Shown: piece by piece, positions 35,033 through 44,157 of the stretch
How the letters are laid out: every line of letters starts with the position of its first letter
Numbering within the stretch: the first letter of the stretch is position 1
Assembly: GCF_900240995.1 (NCBI RefSeq)
Contig: NZ_LT965953.1
Span: forward strand, 1,933,018-1,997,017
Length of the DNA: 64,000 nt
Source: Bacillus sp. Marseille-P3661
GTDB taxonomy: Bacteria > Bacillota > Bacilli > Bacillales > Bacillaceae_J
Direction of reading: 5' to 3'
Translations under genes and position numbers: made by a program
Notes under the pieces: generated by a model
Databases searched by the model: none
What the model was told of the DNA's origin: nothing
The model's input: the letters and a program-made list of their open reading frames with translations, nothing else

Positions 35033-37936
35033 TTACTCTTTACCATGCTTTTCGGTCGTTACCCTGCAAATCATTTTATAGTTACAATATTTACAAGAAG
35101 CTGATGAATATGGTTTAACAGAAAAGTCGGTAGCCGTGCCACGCCAAAGTTTCTCGATTAATGCTGGAAATTGATAATCATTAATTAACGTTTCGCTATT
35201 AATCCGTTCAATATTAGGTTTTATTTTAACATTTGGTTCAAATCGCATTTTATGACTCTCGTCTATCCAAACTGTATTTTTGTTACGAAGATTTGGGTCT
35301 TTAACCGAAATATAACCGCCACCAATAGGTTCTGCCTTTTTAATTACATGTGCTTTAAATCTACCTTCATTAAACTCTTGCTCAAGCGCCATCATATAAA
35401 GGGGAACTTGAAGCACAATTCCGCTCGGAATTTCATTTTCAAAATCTAAATTCTTATTACTTGATTTATAATCATAAATAACAAAACCATGTTCATCTAT
35501 ATCAATACGATCAATTTTCCCTGTTAATACTAGAGGTTCGTTGTTCGGCATATCGATACTTAATTGAACAGGCTCTTCGATTCGAAAGATCGACATTTCC
35601 GCTATTTGGTCATTTTCCCAAAAACGATGTTTTTCAGCAGCCAGCCATTTACGTAATTTCTTCCACCATTCTTCTTTTTCTTTATTTAAAATCCGTCTGG
35701 ACAGTTCATAGTGTTTTTGGACAATGACTTCCCATTCTTTTTCAAAAATTGTTTCTAATTTTTCTTCCGCTTTATTATTATAGAAAATCTGGAGGTCTTT
35801 GAATGGACGCCCTTTCACTTCTTTATAGAATTCTTCAATAATACGATGAAGCATATTTCCTGTTTCACGTGGGTCGATTTTGGTTTGCTTTTCAATTGGT
35901 GGTTCTACCTTCAAAACCTGCTCAAGTGAATATCTAAATGGGCATGCAGCATAGCGTTCTAATTTGGTAATAGAGATATTTGAGGACAATAGGGAAGTCT
36001 CCCACTTTGCTGATATACGTTCAGTCCCTTTTTCTAAGTAAGCAAGGTTTCTACGAAATTGTTTAAGTATTACCGGTTCTTGCTTTAATATCTTTCCTAT
36101 TCCAGCATGATAAGCCAATTTCTCATCAAGTTCATCATCTGAAACATAAGTATTATTATTTAATCTGTTAATCGAAGAGTAATTCGTCGGCTTAACATAA
36201 AGCGTTGAATCCACTATATATTTAGAAGGTAGCATCGGCTGATTCGGATTCATACCTTCTACATATGAAAATGATAAATAAGTTGCTATATACTCTAACT
36301 GCGCAAAAGCTGCATCGTCTTTTAAGCGAAAATAACTTGCCAATGGAAGAGGATATGGACTATCTATTTCATCGACATATCTTTCCTGAAAATAACCACT
36401 AAGTTTCGTTTGTTTCGGAAACTCTCCTTCATTTAGACCTAGAACAAATAAATGTTTTCCCTTGAATATTGGTGCATCTCGAAAAGAATAAATTTCTATC
36501 CCATCATGTGGTGCACGGTCTATATATAACCTTTCATGTTCGAGTCTACTTAACAACCATACTTGATACGTGTCAAGGTGAACATTTACAGATTGAATTG
36601 GTAACGGTTTCTCATCGTCCAAACTGTACCTGAGAAATTCTATTAAGGTATTAAAAGCTCGTAATTCTAATGCGACGGCCTTGATCTGTTTTGATGATTT
36701 GGTCTTAATGATCTGTTTCCAAGTAGATGGTAGTGGCAGCTTGTCCAAAAGCCCTAGTAGGCTTTCATTATATTTTCTAATAGTTTGTTTTTCTTCTAAT
36801 GATTGTTGATAATCCACAATGCTAGCCACAATTGAGCACACATCATCATGGCAAATTTCCCGATTAGCGATAAATTGTTCCTTAATTTGGTTATACTTAG
36901 TTGGCTCTATGAAACATAACTTGGCGACACTATCAACCAAATGAACTTGTTCCCATTTAGTTTGCTGGGGGACATGCTGCTGAAGAATAATAGTAATAAA
37001 AGCAAAGATACCAGTTTCAGTAAGTGATTTATTTATAACCTTCTTAATAGGAATACGTTTAGATAAGCTAATTCGCTCAAGCTCTGGTAAATAAATTTCC
37101 TCATTTACAAATACAAGTCCATATTGATCATAACGATTTCCATTTCTTTGTTTGTCAATTGAATCTAGTACACCATGAATTTCCTCTTCGATAGTCGTTG
37201 CGCTAGTTCGTTCTTTTTTCTTGCAAATCGTACGATCGAGAAAACTCAGTTCCTCATTATATGTAGTAAATCCCATCGTTTTTAAAGTTGAGACGGTTAT
37301 ATTAATTAAAGGTGTCTTAAACTCCGGAAGATAAATAGTTACTGGTACAGCAGATGCTAATAAATACTGTATTAATGAATATTGAACTGGACTAAAATCG
37401 CTATAACCATCGATTACTACATGACTCAATGGAAATTCAGTTAAATGTCTCCCTAGTTCAACCGCTTTAAATATCCGATTTTCTGGATCCATAAACCCTT
37501 TTGCGTCCCGATAAACATCCTCATACTTTTTAAATATAGGTTGAAGATCGAGTAGTGGTCGGGGGGTTTGTTCAATTGTTAGCCCAAGGCGTTTCAATTG
37601 GCCATATGTTTCAGCATATGCTTTTGCCTGTTGAACTAATTCTTTGTATGAATTATAGGTGTTCGCTTTGTCAAGAATTTCACAAAAAAAGAAAAACCGT
37701 TCTTCCTCAGTAATCTGCGTAAATTGATAATTTTGTTGCTGTAGAATAAGAATTGCCAAATCATCGAAAGTTTGAAATCGTATACCAGGCTGTCTTTTCC
37801 GAGCATGTTGAAACCATTTCATTGATGGTAAAAGGTAATAAATTGGTTTCACTTCATTTGTCTGAAAAGTATACCATTGACACAGTCGTTCCTGTGATGC
37901 GATGTCTGACAACGATGTAAATAGTAACCGACCCAC
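35033..37936 (-). CDS. addB: AddB-like nuclease/inactivated-helicase subunit
   Basis: This 967-residue protein matches AddB by order of domains. An N-terminal helicase-like region includes VVIDGYSDFSPVQYSLIQYLL and EIYSFRDAPIFKGKHLFVLGLNEGEFP. The C-terminal nuclease has GNMLHRIIEEFY and GKIDRID...VIYDYKSS. Cys of AACPFRYSLEQ and CKYCNYKMIC would hold the 4Fe-4S cluster. The protein is about 200 residues shorter than classical AddB and lacks the N-terminal GRSGSGKT Walker A of that protein. I chose the GTG at 37936 (GGGGTGATC upstream). Confidence 0.85.
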   Translation of the reverse strand: MGRLLFTSLSDIASQERLCQWYTFQTNEVKPIYYLLPSMKWFQHARKRQPGIRFQTFDDLAILILQQQNYQFTQITEEERFFFFCEILDKANTYNSYKELVQQAKAYAETYGQLKRLGLTIEQTPRPLLDLQPIFKKYEDVYRDAKGFMDPENRIFKAVELGRHLTEFPLSHVVIDGYSDFSPVQYSLIQYLLASAVPVTIYLPEFKTPLINITVSTLKTMGFTTYNEELSFLDRTICKKKERTSATTIEEEIHGVLDSIDKQRNGNRYDQYGLVFVNEEIYLPELERISLSKRIPIKKVINKSLTETGIFAFITIILQQHVPQQTKWEQVHLVDSVAKLCFIEPTKYNQIKEQFIANREICHDDVCSIVASIVDYQQSLEEKQTIRKYNESLLGLLDKLPLPSTWKQIIKTKSSKQIKAVALELRAFNTLIEFLRYSLDDEKPLPIQSVNVHLDTYQVWLLSRLEHERLYIDRAPHDGIEIYSFRDAPIFKGKHLFVLGLNEGEFPKQTKLSGYFQERYVDEIDSPYPLPLASYFRLKDDAAFAQLEYIATYLSFSYVEGMNPNQPMLPSKYIVDSTLYVKPTNYSSINRLNNNTYVSDDELDEKLAYHAGIGKILKQEPVILKQFRRNLAYLEKGTERISAKWETSLLSSNISITKLERYAACPFRYSLEQVLKVEPPIEKQTKIDPRETGNMLHRIIEEFYKEVKGRPFKDLQIFYNNKAEEKLETIFEKEWEVIVQKHYELSRRILNKEKEEWWKKLRKWLAAEKHRFWENDQIAEMSIFRIEEPVQLSIDMPNNEPLVLTGKIDRIDIDEHGFVIYDYKSSNKNLDFENEIPSGIVLQVPLYMMALEQEFNEGRFKAHVIKKAEPIGGGYISVKDPNLRNKNTVWIDESHKMRFEPNVKIKPNIERINSETLINDYQFPALIEKLWRGTATDFSVKPYSSASCKYCNYKMICRVTTEKHGKE

Positions 37937-38123
37937 AAAGATCACCCCATTAGGTAAATTTCTTTATCTACTATTATAGACAAAATGGAACATCATAAAT
38001 AACATAGCTATTTTTTTCATAAACTCCACCGCTAGAATGAAGATTATAATTACCTTAGAACCAAAACCAATTAGGACTAATTAACCATTTTAGGGGAAAA
38101 TGTCGAAAGTTGACAAATAGTAT

Positions 38124-38152
38124 TTGAAGTTATTATCAATACGTCTTATTAT
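38124..38152 (+). promoter_or_regulatory. Probable sigma-A promoter of the riboswitch transcript
   Basis: TTGAAG at 38124-38129 and TATTAT at 38147-38152 are 17 bases apart. The predicted start, about seven bases further, lies just before the riboswitch. An alternative -35, TTGACA at 38110, is also present. Confidence 0.55.
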
Positions 38153-38167
38153 TAAATTAATAATTTG

Positions 38168-38250
38168 ATAAAGGCAAACTTATTGAAAGATAAGGACGCA
38201 AAGCCACGAGTCTAAGGTGTGGAACTATGACAGTCGGGTTGCCAAACGAA
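38168..38250 (+). promoter_or_regulatory. Cyclic-di-GMP-I (GEMM-I) riboswitch
   Basis: The sequence has the conserved GEMM-I core in order: GGCAAAC, a TTAT/ATAA stem capped by a GAAA tetraloop, GGACGCAAAGCC, GTCTAAGG, ATGACAGTCGGGTTGCC. The outer stem pairs GGCAA with TTGCC. A terminator follows 43 bases later, so control is probably by transcription termination. The GAAA tetraloop and its receptor-like partner (TCTAAGG) are as in type I aptamers. Confidence 0.92.
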
Positions 38251-38292
38251 CGGGTACAATTAACTATGATAAGTTTTAGAATTGACATTATC

Positions 38293-38325
38293 ACAGCTTA
38301 CCTGTCTTTTTGGTAGGCTGTTTTT
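38293..38325 (+). terminator. Expression-platform terminator of the c-di-GMP riboswitch
   Basis: ACAGCTTACC pairs with GGTAGGCTGT (one G-T pair) and ends in TTTTT. It lies between aptamer and gene. The direction of control (on or off) cannot be read reliably without folding the alternative structures. Confidence 0.8.
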
Positions 38326-38398
38326 ACGGACCCCAGTTTGGGAAAGTAGTAGGTATACATACCAGCAAATAAATTTTTAATAGAAAGGCGGAAAGAAA

Positions 38399-38617
38399 TT
38401 GACTGTATTATTTGGAACTGTCGAATATTTTGAGAGAGAAATTATGAATTATCTAGATGAAAATCAATTTAGTGGAGAAACTGATTACCATTTATCTATT
38501 ATTACTGCGAGACTTGAGTATGAAATTTTACACGATTTTGTTTGCGATGAACAAATTCGCGTAGAATGTTTGAATAACCTTAAAAATGCTACCGATATAC
38601 TATCTTTATGTAAATAA
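38399..38617 (+). CDS. Orphan 72-residue protein under c-di-GMP riboswitch control
   Basis: This 72-residue acidic protein starts at a TTG preceded by AAAGGCGG. It appears helical (FEREIMNYLDENQF and HLSIITARLEYEILHDFVCDEQIRVECLNNL), with three cysteines and no signal or membrane segment. I recognise no family. It is the only gene between the riboswitch and the terminator at 38641, so it is the direct target of c-di-GMP control. Confidence 0.75.
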   Translation: MTVLFGTVEYFEREIMNYLDENQFSGETDYHLSIITARLEYEILHDFVCDEQIRVECLNNLKNATDILSLCK

Positions 38618-38640
38618 AAAAGTAAAATAAAAGATTAATG

Positions 38641-38682
38641 AAGCCCCCAATCCTAATATATCCACGTTGAGGGCTTTTTTAG
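38641..38682 (+). terminator. Terminator of the riboswitch-controlled gene
   Basis: AAGCCC-CAA pairs with TTG-GGGCTT, followed by TTTTTT. It lies 25 bases beyond the stop. Confidence 0.85.
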
Positions 38683-38828
38683 TCTAAGGGATCCCTCCAT
38701 AATTCCTTTTCATACTAATTTAACCTCTTTCTGCAATAAGAACAAGCGTTCCATCTGAATATTTTACTATATGTGCAACCTTTCTTTTTCCTCAAGTTAG
38801 AACCTTTATTTCAGCAACAATAAGTATA

Positions 38829-38856
38829 AAAAACTGCCCCAAAACAATTGGGACAG
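38829..38856 (-). terminator. Terminator of the lia operon
   Basis: CTG-CCCAA pairs with TTGGG-CAG around a five-base loop, with TTTTTT on the minus-strand exit, directly after the liaR stop. Confidence 0.85.
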
Positions 38857-38861
38857 AATTC

Positions 38862-39500
38862 TTATTTCATATTTATCAGATCATGTTTGAAGGCATATAT
38901 TACTGCTTGAGTTCGATCTTGGACTTCTAGTTTTCCTAGAATGTTACTAACATGTACCTTTACAGTTTTTTGGGATATAAAGAGTTGATCTGCAATATCT
39001 TGATTTGTTTTTCCTTCAGCCATTAGTAATAGAATTTCAAGTTCACGCTCTGTTAATTGATCATGTAGATGCTCCACAGGCTTTTGGCGCATTTTTGTCA
39101 TTATTTTACCAGTAACTTCCGGTTCAAGAACAGATTGTCCTTTATATGTTGCCCGTATAGCATCCGCAATTTCGTTTGCTTTAGATGTTTTTAACATATA
39201 ACTAACTGCACCAGCTTCAAGTGCAGGATAGACTTTTTCATCGTCTAAAAAGCTAGTAACAATGATTATTTTTGCATCAGGCCATGATTGAATAATCATT
39301 TTAGTTGCTTCAATCCCATCCATTTCTTTCATCACTAAATCCATTAAAATAATATCGGGTTTAAGCTCAAGCGCTAGCTTAACTGCCTCCCCTCCGTCAT
39401 CTGCTTCTGCAATCACATCAATGTCAGTTTGTGAAGAAAGATATGCCGAAACTCCAATCCGAACCATTTCATGATCATCTGCAAATAGTACTTTAATCAT
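38862..39500 (-). CDS. liaR: NarL-family response regulator, LiaR/VraR type
   Basis: This 212-residue regulator has a receiver domain (VLFADDHEMVRIGV; phospho-acceptor Asp in DIILMDLVMKEMDG about residue 54) and a LuxR-type helix-turn-helix (LTERELEILLLMAEGKTNQDIADQLFISQKTVKVHVSNIL). It would be phosphorylated by the adjacent kinase and activate the liaIH genes on envelope stress. I chose the ATG at 39500, seven bases after GAGGTGA; a GTG two codons earlier overlaps that site. It overlaps liaS by eight bases. Confidence 0.9.
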   Translation of the reverse strand: MIKVLFADDHEMVRIGVSAYLSSQTDIDVIAEADDGGEAVKLALELKPDIILMDLVMKEMDGIEATKMIIQSWPDAKIIIVTSFLDDEKVYPALEAGAVSYMLKTSKANEIADAIRATYKGQSVLEPEVTGKIMTKMRQKPVEHLHDQLTERELEILLLMAEGKTNQDIADQLFISQKTVKVHVSNILGKLEVQDRTQAVIYAFKHDLINMK

Positions 39501-40539
39501 TGCCACTCACCTCATTTTTTATGTAAGGTATTTTTACCTCTAACCGCGTACCTTGATTCTCAAGACTGATAACCTTAAGCGTTCCCCCTAATTCAAGTGC
39601 ACGTTCTTGCATATTTTGCAATCCATATGAACTTGTTTTAACTTGATCTACAATGAAGCCAACACCATCATCAACGACACGTAATATCACTGTATCATCC
39701 CTTTTAATAACCATAACATGTAACGAATTTGCTTTTGCATGTCGTAATGTATTAGAGATGGACTCCTGTAATATTCGAAATAACTGATCCTCGACACCTT
39801 TGTCCATTTCGAAATTTTCTAGTTTCCAATCAACGATAATCGGAACTTTTTGCGTTAATTCAGTCAATAATTCCTCAATTCCCTCCTTTAACGACTTCCC
39901 TTTTAGGGCAACAGGTCGTAAATGGAGTAGCAGCGCCCGCATTTCTGATTGTGATTGATGAATCATGTTTTCGACCATTTTAAGTTGTTTTTTTACAGGT
40001 GAGTCTCGGAGTGAACTTGTTTCGTTAATCGCTGACATCATCATCGATGCTGCAAATAGCTGCTGGCTAACTGAATCATGAAGGTCACGTGCTAGACGGT
40101 TCCTTTCTTGAACAACAACCTCTTGTAAGCTTTTTTCACGATCCACTGCTCTTTCAGTTGCGAGTCTTTGTGACAATTCGGCTTGTTTTTTTAATTTCAT
40201 TTCGAGACTAAGTAGGTGTTGTTGAATTTGATTAATCTCCTGTACAGTTTCTATCTGTTCAAAGGAGATTTTCTGACCTCTAATCAAATTATCAAGTTGC
40301 TGATCAATCAAGTGCAGCTTTTCACGCCAGAAAGAGCCTGATGAAATACCGCTTATTGTTCCGATACCAATCATCACCGTGAAAATTACAATTATATACG
40401 GAACCCCCAATACACGTGCAGACCAAAGCTCTGACCACTCTAGTAAAGGAAACGCATAAAACGTCGAAGATAGTAACAAAACTGCACTACCAAACGAAAC
40501 GATTAAACCAACGATCACCTGTTTTATTATAAGGTTCAT
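39493..40539 (-). CDS. liaS: Sensor histidine kinase, LiaS/VraS type
   Basis: This is a 348-residue kinase with two N-terminal membrane helices (about 5-30 and 45-65), a short extracytoplasmic loop, a HAMP-like/coiled linker (QLDNLIRGQ, EQIETVQEINQIQQHLLSLE) and the HisKA_3 motif QERNRLARDLHDSVSQQLFA (His about residue 153). The ATPase domain has DDGVGF and YGLQNMQERALELGG. The tiny sensor loop is typical of intramembrane-sensing kinases. It overlaps liaF (ATGA) and liaR. Confidence 0.9.
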   Translation of the reverse strand: MNLIIKQVIVGLIVSFGSAVLLLSSTFYAFPLLEWSELWSARVLGVPYIIVIFTVMIGIGTISGISSGSFWREKLHLIDQQLDNLIRGQKISFEQIETVQEINQIQQHLLSLEMKLKKQAELSQRLATERAVDREKSLQEVVVQERNRLARDLHDSVSQQLFAASMMMSAINETSSLRDSPVKKQLKMVENMIHQSQSEMRALLLHLRPVALKGKSLKEGIEELLTELTQKVPIIVDWKLENFEMDKGVEDQLFRILQESISNTLRHAKANSLHVMVIKRDDTVILRVVDDGVGFIVDQVKTSSYGLQNMQERALELGGTLKVISLENQGTRLEVKIPYIKNEVSGND

Positions 40540-41267
40540 ATTCTTTTCACCTCTATATCGCCTGACCAGATCGAGGTGAGTATTTTTACCCTTGGTTTCT
40601 TAGAATAATATTCTTCGCTTTGATAAGAAATAGATTGATTCATAAGTTTAATATAATGTTCACCTAATAAACTTGCACGGCCTATTAGCGAACTGTGAAT
40701 AATATAAACTTCAACCTCATAAGGAACATAAACCTTTATATTTCCTATAAAATGTCTTATTGATATAATCGATTCCTCTGGAAGTACTGTGTTGCTTAAG
40801 TCAATAATTCTGTCCCCAAATCCTCCATGGATATTCACATCATGCCATTTATAAACTGTATCACTTGTCTTTTGATCACCCAAAAGTCGTTGTTCTAGCA
40901 ATGGCTCTATCTTAATTAAAGGTTCTTGAGGCTTTATATCCTCGTCCTTTTCAAACTGAGGGATAATTTTTTCAGGTTCTTTTTTAGATCGAGAATAATG
41001 AATGACAAAAAGGACGATTGCGGCAATAAATAAGAAACGAACAGCGATCATATTTAAAATAGTAATTACTAGCGAAATAATGCCGATCCAAAATAAAACC
41101 TTTCCCCAAATTCGTTGGTATTTCTTCCAACCGATATAACTCAAAAAAGATGAGAACACTACTGTAAAAACTAGGCCGCCATTGAAAAAAGCTACCTCAA
41201 CAATTAAGAGGATTACCCCTATGATCAATATCCAATTTAATTTATCTGTAGATAAGCGATGAAACAT
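40536..41267 (-). CDS. liaF: LiaF-like membrane inhibitor of the LiaRS system
   Basis: This 243-residue protein has four hydrophobic segments in the first 95 residues, then a soluble C-terminal domain with VNIHGGFGDRIIDLSNTVLPEESIISIRHFIGNIKVYVPYEVEVYI and RVKILTSIWSGDIEVKRI. That is the LiaF/DUF2154 domain. LiaF holds the sensor kinase inactive without stress. It is coupled to liaS. Confidence 0.88.
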   Translation of the reverse strand: MFHRLSTDKLNWILIIGVILLIVEVAFFNGGLVFTVVFSSFLSYIGWKKYQRIWGKVLFWIGIISLVITILNMIAVRFLFIAAIVLFVIHYSRSKKEPEKIIPQFEKDEDIKPQEPLIKIEPLLEQRLLGDQKTSDTVYKWHDVNIHGGFGDRIIDLSNTVLPEESIISIRHFIGNIKVYVPYEVEVYIIHSSLIGRASLLGEHYIKLMNQSISYQSEEYYSKKPRVKILTSIWSGDIEVKRI

Positions 41268-41396
41268 ATAGGAAATCCCCTTTCAATTGTTGTATATTAT
41301 TACCTTAAACGTTACGTCATAGCTAGTTAAAAGACACAGTCTGTCCTGTGCCTTCACATTTCAAATCATGTATTTCTAATAGTAGCATACCATATA

Positions 41397-42032
41397 TCAA
41401 TTCACATTAACTTCTTTTTTCATTGCTCTTTCAAGTTGGTCAATTTTACTATCAAACGTATTTCTATAGTAAGCACTATTCACTTTATGCTCTAAATTTT
41501 GGATATATTGATCAATTTCGTTAAAGCGTGAGTATGGTTTGTCGCCACTTTGTTCGATAACATTATTGATTTGATAGTGCGCTCTAGCCATATTTTCACG
41601 ACCCATAAGTTCCATTCGTTTTATATGCATGTCCTTTAGACGATGTTTCATTTCCTCATATTTTTGTTCTAGAGTTGTAAATTGCTCACTTGCTTCTTCA
41701 CTTAGTGCCTTCATACGCTCCGAACGGCCTTTGTATTCTTCGTATTCTTTCATCGCAAAGTTGTTCAAGTCTTCTTCGCCAGCCTGTTGAGCAATCTCAG
41801 CCTGGTATTTCCGTTTATTTGACATGTCTAAGGCAAAATTATACTCTTTCGTAAATTCCTCTTTTAAGCGATATTGTCTTTCGACCAATTTACGAACTTT
41901 TTCTGTTTCGGCCTCACTTTGACGCAAATACTGATTAAGTTTTGCAATCGGATTTTTCTCCTCTTTTTCATCTAATAAATCATGTAAATCTGCAGCAATT
42001 GCATCCTTTATACGTTTAATAATATTTGTCAT
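41397..42032 (-). CDS. liaH: PspA/IM30-family protein (LiaH-like)
   Basis: This is a 211-residue, almost entirely coiled-coil protein of the phage-shock-protein A family, starting IIKRIKDAIAADLHDLLDEKEEKNPIAKLNQYLRQSEAETEKVRKLV. It lacks the membrane helix and probably binds stressed membrane from the cytoplasm. It lies between the liaI-like and liaF genes, as in the Bacillus liaIHGFSR operon. Confidence 0.88.
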   Translation of the reverse strand: MTNIIKRIKDAIAADLHDLLDEKEEKNPIAKLNQYLRQSEAETEKVRKLVERQYRLKEEFTKEYNFALDMSNKRKYQAEIAQQAGEEDLNNFAMKEYEEYKGRSERMKALSEEASEQFTTLEQKYEEMKHRLKDMHIKRMELMGRENMARAHYQINNVIEQSGDKPYSRFNEIDQYIQNLEHKVNSAYYRNTFDSKIDQLERAMKKEVNVN

Positions 42033-42060
42033 TTTTCAGTTCTCTCCTTTAAGCTTGTTT

Positions 42061-42411
42061 TTATTTTGTTAATTCTGCCCATTGTTTTTCAAAATTCGTA
42101 AATGGATCATCACTAATTTCACTAGTGGCTACAGGTGCTTTCTTCACTTTCCATTCTTTATAAATTAAGTACAGCACGTAGGCAGCAGCTACACCGATTA
42201 CAGCATATATGTTAGAAAATGTTATGCTTAGTACGAACAACCCTAAAATCACCCAACATACTTTTTTGAAAATTGAAGTTGTTTTAATAAACTGCTTAAA
42301 GATGACATACAGTAGCCACACACTTGCACCTAATAAAATCATTGGACCTAAATTTGCTAGCAGGATCATAAAAGTGATTAAACCTGCAATGAATAATAAG
42401 ATTTTCTTCAT
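42061..42411 (-). CDS. liaI: Small membrane protein, LiaI/lmo0954-like
   Basis: This 116-residue protein has four hydrophobic stretches (residues 2-17, 22-37, 50-65, 70-85) and a polar tail ending SEISDDPFTNFEKQWAELTK. It is the first gene of the lia operon, where LiaI serves as membrane anchor for LiaH. It is longer than B. subtilis LiaI, so the name rests on position plus topology. The ATG follows GGAGGAAG. Confidence 0.72.
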   Translation of the reverse strand: MKKILLFIAGLITFMILLANLGPMILLGASVWLLYVIFKQFIKTTSIFKKVCWVILGLFVLSITFSNIYAVIGVAAAYVLYLIYKEWKVKKAPVATSEISDDPFTNFEKQWAELTK

Positions 42412-42619
42412 CTTTTCTTCCTCCTTTCTGATATCTTGACTTAATCTTACCGAGAAAGAAGATTTTGTATAATGAGCCTAAGAAATATTTTGAACTAAGA
42501 CTTAAGGCGTATATGCTCTAAATTCATTAAATTTAAAGGGTTCTAGTACCATTTTCTCTATTTTTGGTGAGATTTTAAAATTGGCTGAAAATAAAGTGTA
42601 TATTAGGCTTATTAATTCC

Positions 42620-42667
42620 ATAAAAAAAAAAAAGGATAAGCTGAACAAATCATTCAACGATCCTTTT
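42620..42667 (-). terminator. Terminator of the NAD salvage operon
   Basis: AAAAGGAT and TGAA arms pair with TTCA and ATCCTTTT, followed by a long T-run on the minus strand, overlapping the nadE end by proximity (10 bases after the stop). Confidence 0.75.
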
Positions 42668-42677
42668 CCTGCTATTT

Positions 42678-43508
42678 TCATTTCTTCCACCAATCATCAA
42701 AAACTGTTATCGGTGCTTGGCGTTTGTGTTCAGTTTTTAAATAGTGCGTTTCAATTTTTTCAGCACTTTCTTGAGCTATTTCTTTTCCTTCGAGGTAATC
42801 GTCAATTTCTTCATAAGTCACTCCTAACGCCACTTCATCCGGTAATTGCGGTTTGTTATCTTCTAAGTCTGCAGTAGGTGTTTTTAAGTACAAATGATCA
42901 GGGCAACCGAGTTCTTTTAATAGCTGTTTCCCTTGCCTCTTGTTCAAGCGGAAAATAGGGACAAGATCAGCTGCTCCGTCGCCAAACTTAGTGAAAAAAC
43001 CTGTTACATTCTCCGCACTATGATCTGTTCCTAAAACTACTCCACTATGAGCTCCTGCAATACTATATTGCACCTTCATGCGCTCTCTCGCTTTTTCATT
43101 ACCAACTAAAAAATCAGTTAACTCTACACCAGCAGCTTTCAACGAATTTACACTTGCATCGACGGCTGGCTTTATATTCACCGTATATGTCTTGCTGGGG
43201 TTAATAAATTTCAAGGCGTGCTGACAATCGTCTTCATCTCTTTGAATCCCATACGGTAAGCGAACTGCAATAAATGCATACTTTTCTTCTTTCAGCTCTT
43301 CATTTAACTCATCTACTGCCAATTGCGCAAGTTTCCCTGTAAGAGTAGAGTCTTGCCCCCCTGATATTCCTAGCACAAGACTCTTTAGGAATGGATATTT
43401 TATTAAATACTCTTTTAGAAACTCAATGCTCCTTCTTATCTCTTCAGCTGGATTGATAACCGGCTGCACTTTTGTTGCTTCGATGATCTCTTTTTGTAAC
43501 TTTCTCAT
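42678..43508 (-). CDS. nadE: NAD+ synthetase, ammonia-dependent
   Basis: This 276-residue enzyme converts nicotinate adenine dinucleotide to NAD+ with ATP and ammonia. The P-loop [16 protein letters not shown] is near residue 47, and [39 protein letters not shown] and [14 protein letters not shown] are all family landmarks. No glutaminase domain is present. It is the last gene of the NAD salvage operon. Confidence 0.96.
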   Translation of the reverse strand: MRKLQKEIIEATKVQPVINPAEEIRRSIEFLKEYLIKYPFLKSLVLGISGGQDSTLTGKLAQLAVDELNEELKEEKYAFIAVRLPYGIQRDEDDCQHALKFINPSKTYTVNIKPAVDASVNSLKAAGVELTDFLVGNEKARERMKVQYSIAGAHSGVVLGTDHSAENVTGFFTKFGDGAADLVPIFRLNKRQGKQLLKELGCPDHLYLKTPTADLEDNKPQLPDEVALGVTYEEIDDYLEGKEIAQESAEKIETHYLKTEHKRQAPITVFDDWWKK

Positions 43509-43536
43509 TGTCCAATCCCCTTCTATTTGTCTTTAT

Positions 43537-44145
43537 TTAATTTGAGTAAATATTATGTTCAAGTGCATAATCTAATGCTAGCTGCGGTACAAGGTATCTC
43601 ACACTAAGTCCATCCCTAATTCGCGAGCGAATCAACGTAGAACTGGTCTCGATGCTAAAGCCCTTACTTAAGCAATCGAAACGATGTTCATTTTTAACAA
43701 GGAATGAATCCCTCGCTATAATCTCTGCCATATCAAATCCTTCTCTTCCCATAACGATGAATTTATTGTTTTCAATTAACTCTCCGCCTTTATGCCAGCT
43801 CGTGATTTGCGCTAAGTTATCTGCTCCCATTACAAACTGTAATTCGTCCTTTGGGTATTCTTTTTTCAACTTTTGCATAGTTTCAAAGGTATAAGTTTCC
43901 CAACCTGATGCATCCATTTCAATTGTATTAACCTGAATTTTATCGTTATCTGCAATCGCTAATTTAACCATATTTAATCGATGTTCATTCGATGTTAATT
44001 GCCTTTCTTTATCTCTTCTTTTATCAGAGGAGGGTACCAAAATCATTCCGTCTAACTTCCTTCGATCAATCACCATTTCCATGGTTACCAGATGTCCAAT
44101 CGTAATCGGGTCACAAGCGGAACCAAATACTCCGTATCTTCCCAC
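43537..44145 (-). CDS. nadD: Nicotinate-nucleotide adenylyltransferase (NadD family)
   Basis: This 202-residue nucleotidyltransferase has the T/H-x-G-H site in GSACDPITIGHLV (residues 7-19), VMGADNLAQITSWHKGGELI (NadD substrate loop) and SSTLIRSRIRDG in place of ISSTxIR. It would transfer AMP to nicotinate mononucleotide. The first motif reads GSACDP rather than GGTFDP, so it is a divergent member; a housekeeping nadD may exist elsewhere. GTG start after GGGAGGGAG. It lies between pncB and nadE. Confidence 0.85.
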   Translation of the reverse strand: MGRYGVFGSACDPITIGHLVTMEMVIDRRKLDGMILVPSSDKRRDKERQLTSNEHRLNMVKLAIADNDKIQVNTIEMDASGWETYTFETMQKLKKEYPKDELQFVMGADNLAQITSWHKGGELIENNKFIVMGREGFDMAEIIARDSFLVKNEHRFDCLSKGFSIETSSTLIRSRIRDGLSVRYLVPQLALDYALEHNIYSN

Positions 44146-44157
44146 TGCGTCTCCCTC

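Noticed and set aside
42502-42693. 63-codon minus-strand frame between nadE and liaI
   Set aside because: It runs through the nadE terminator and has a low-complexity Phe/Ser composition.
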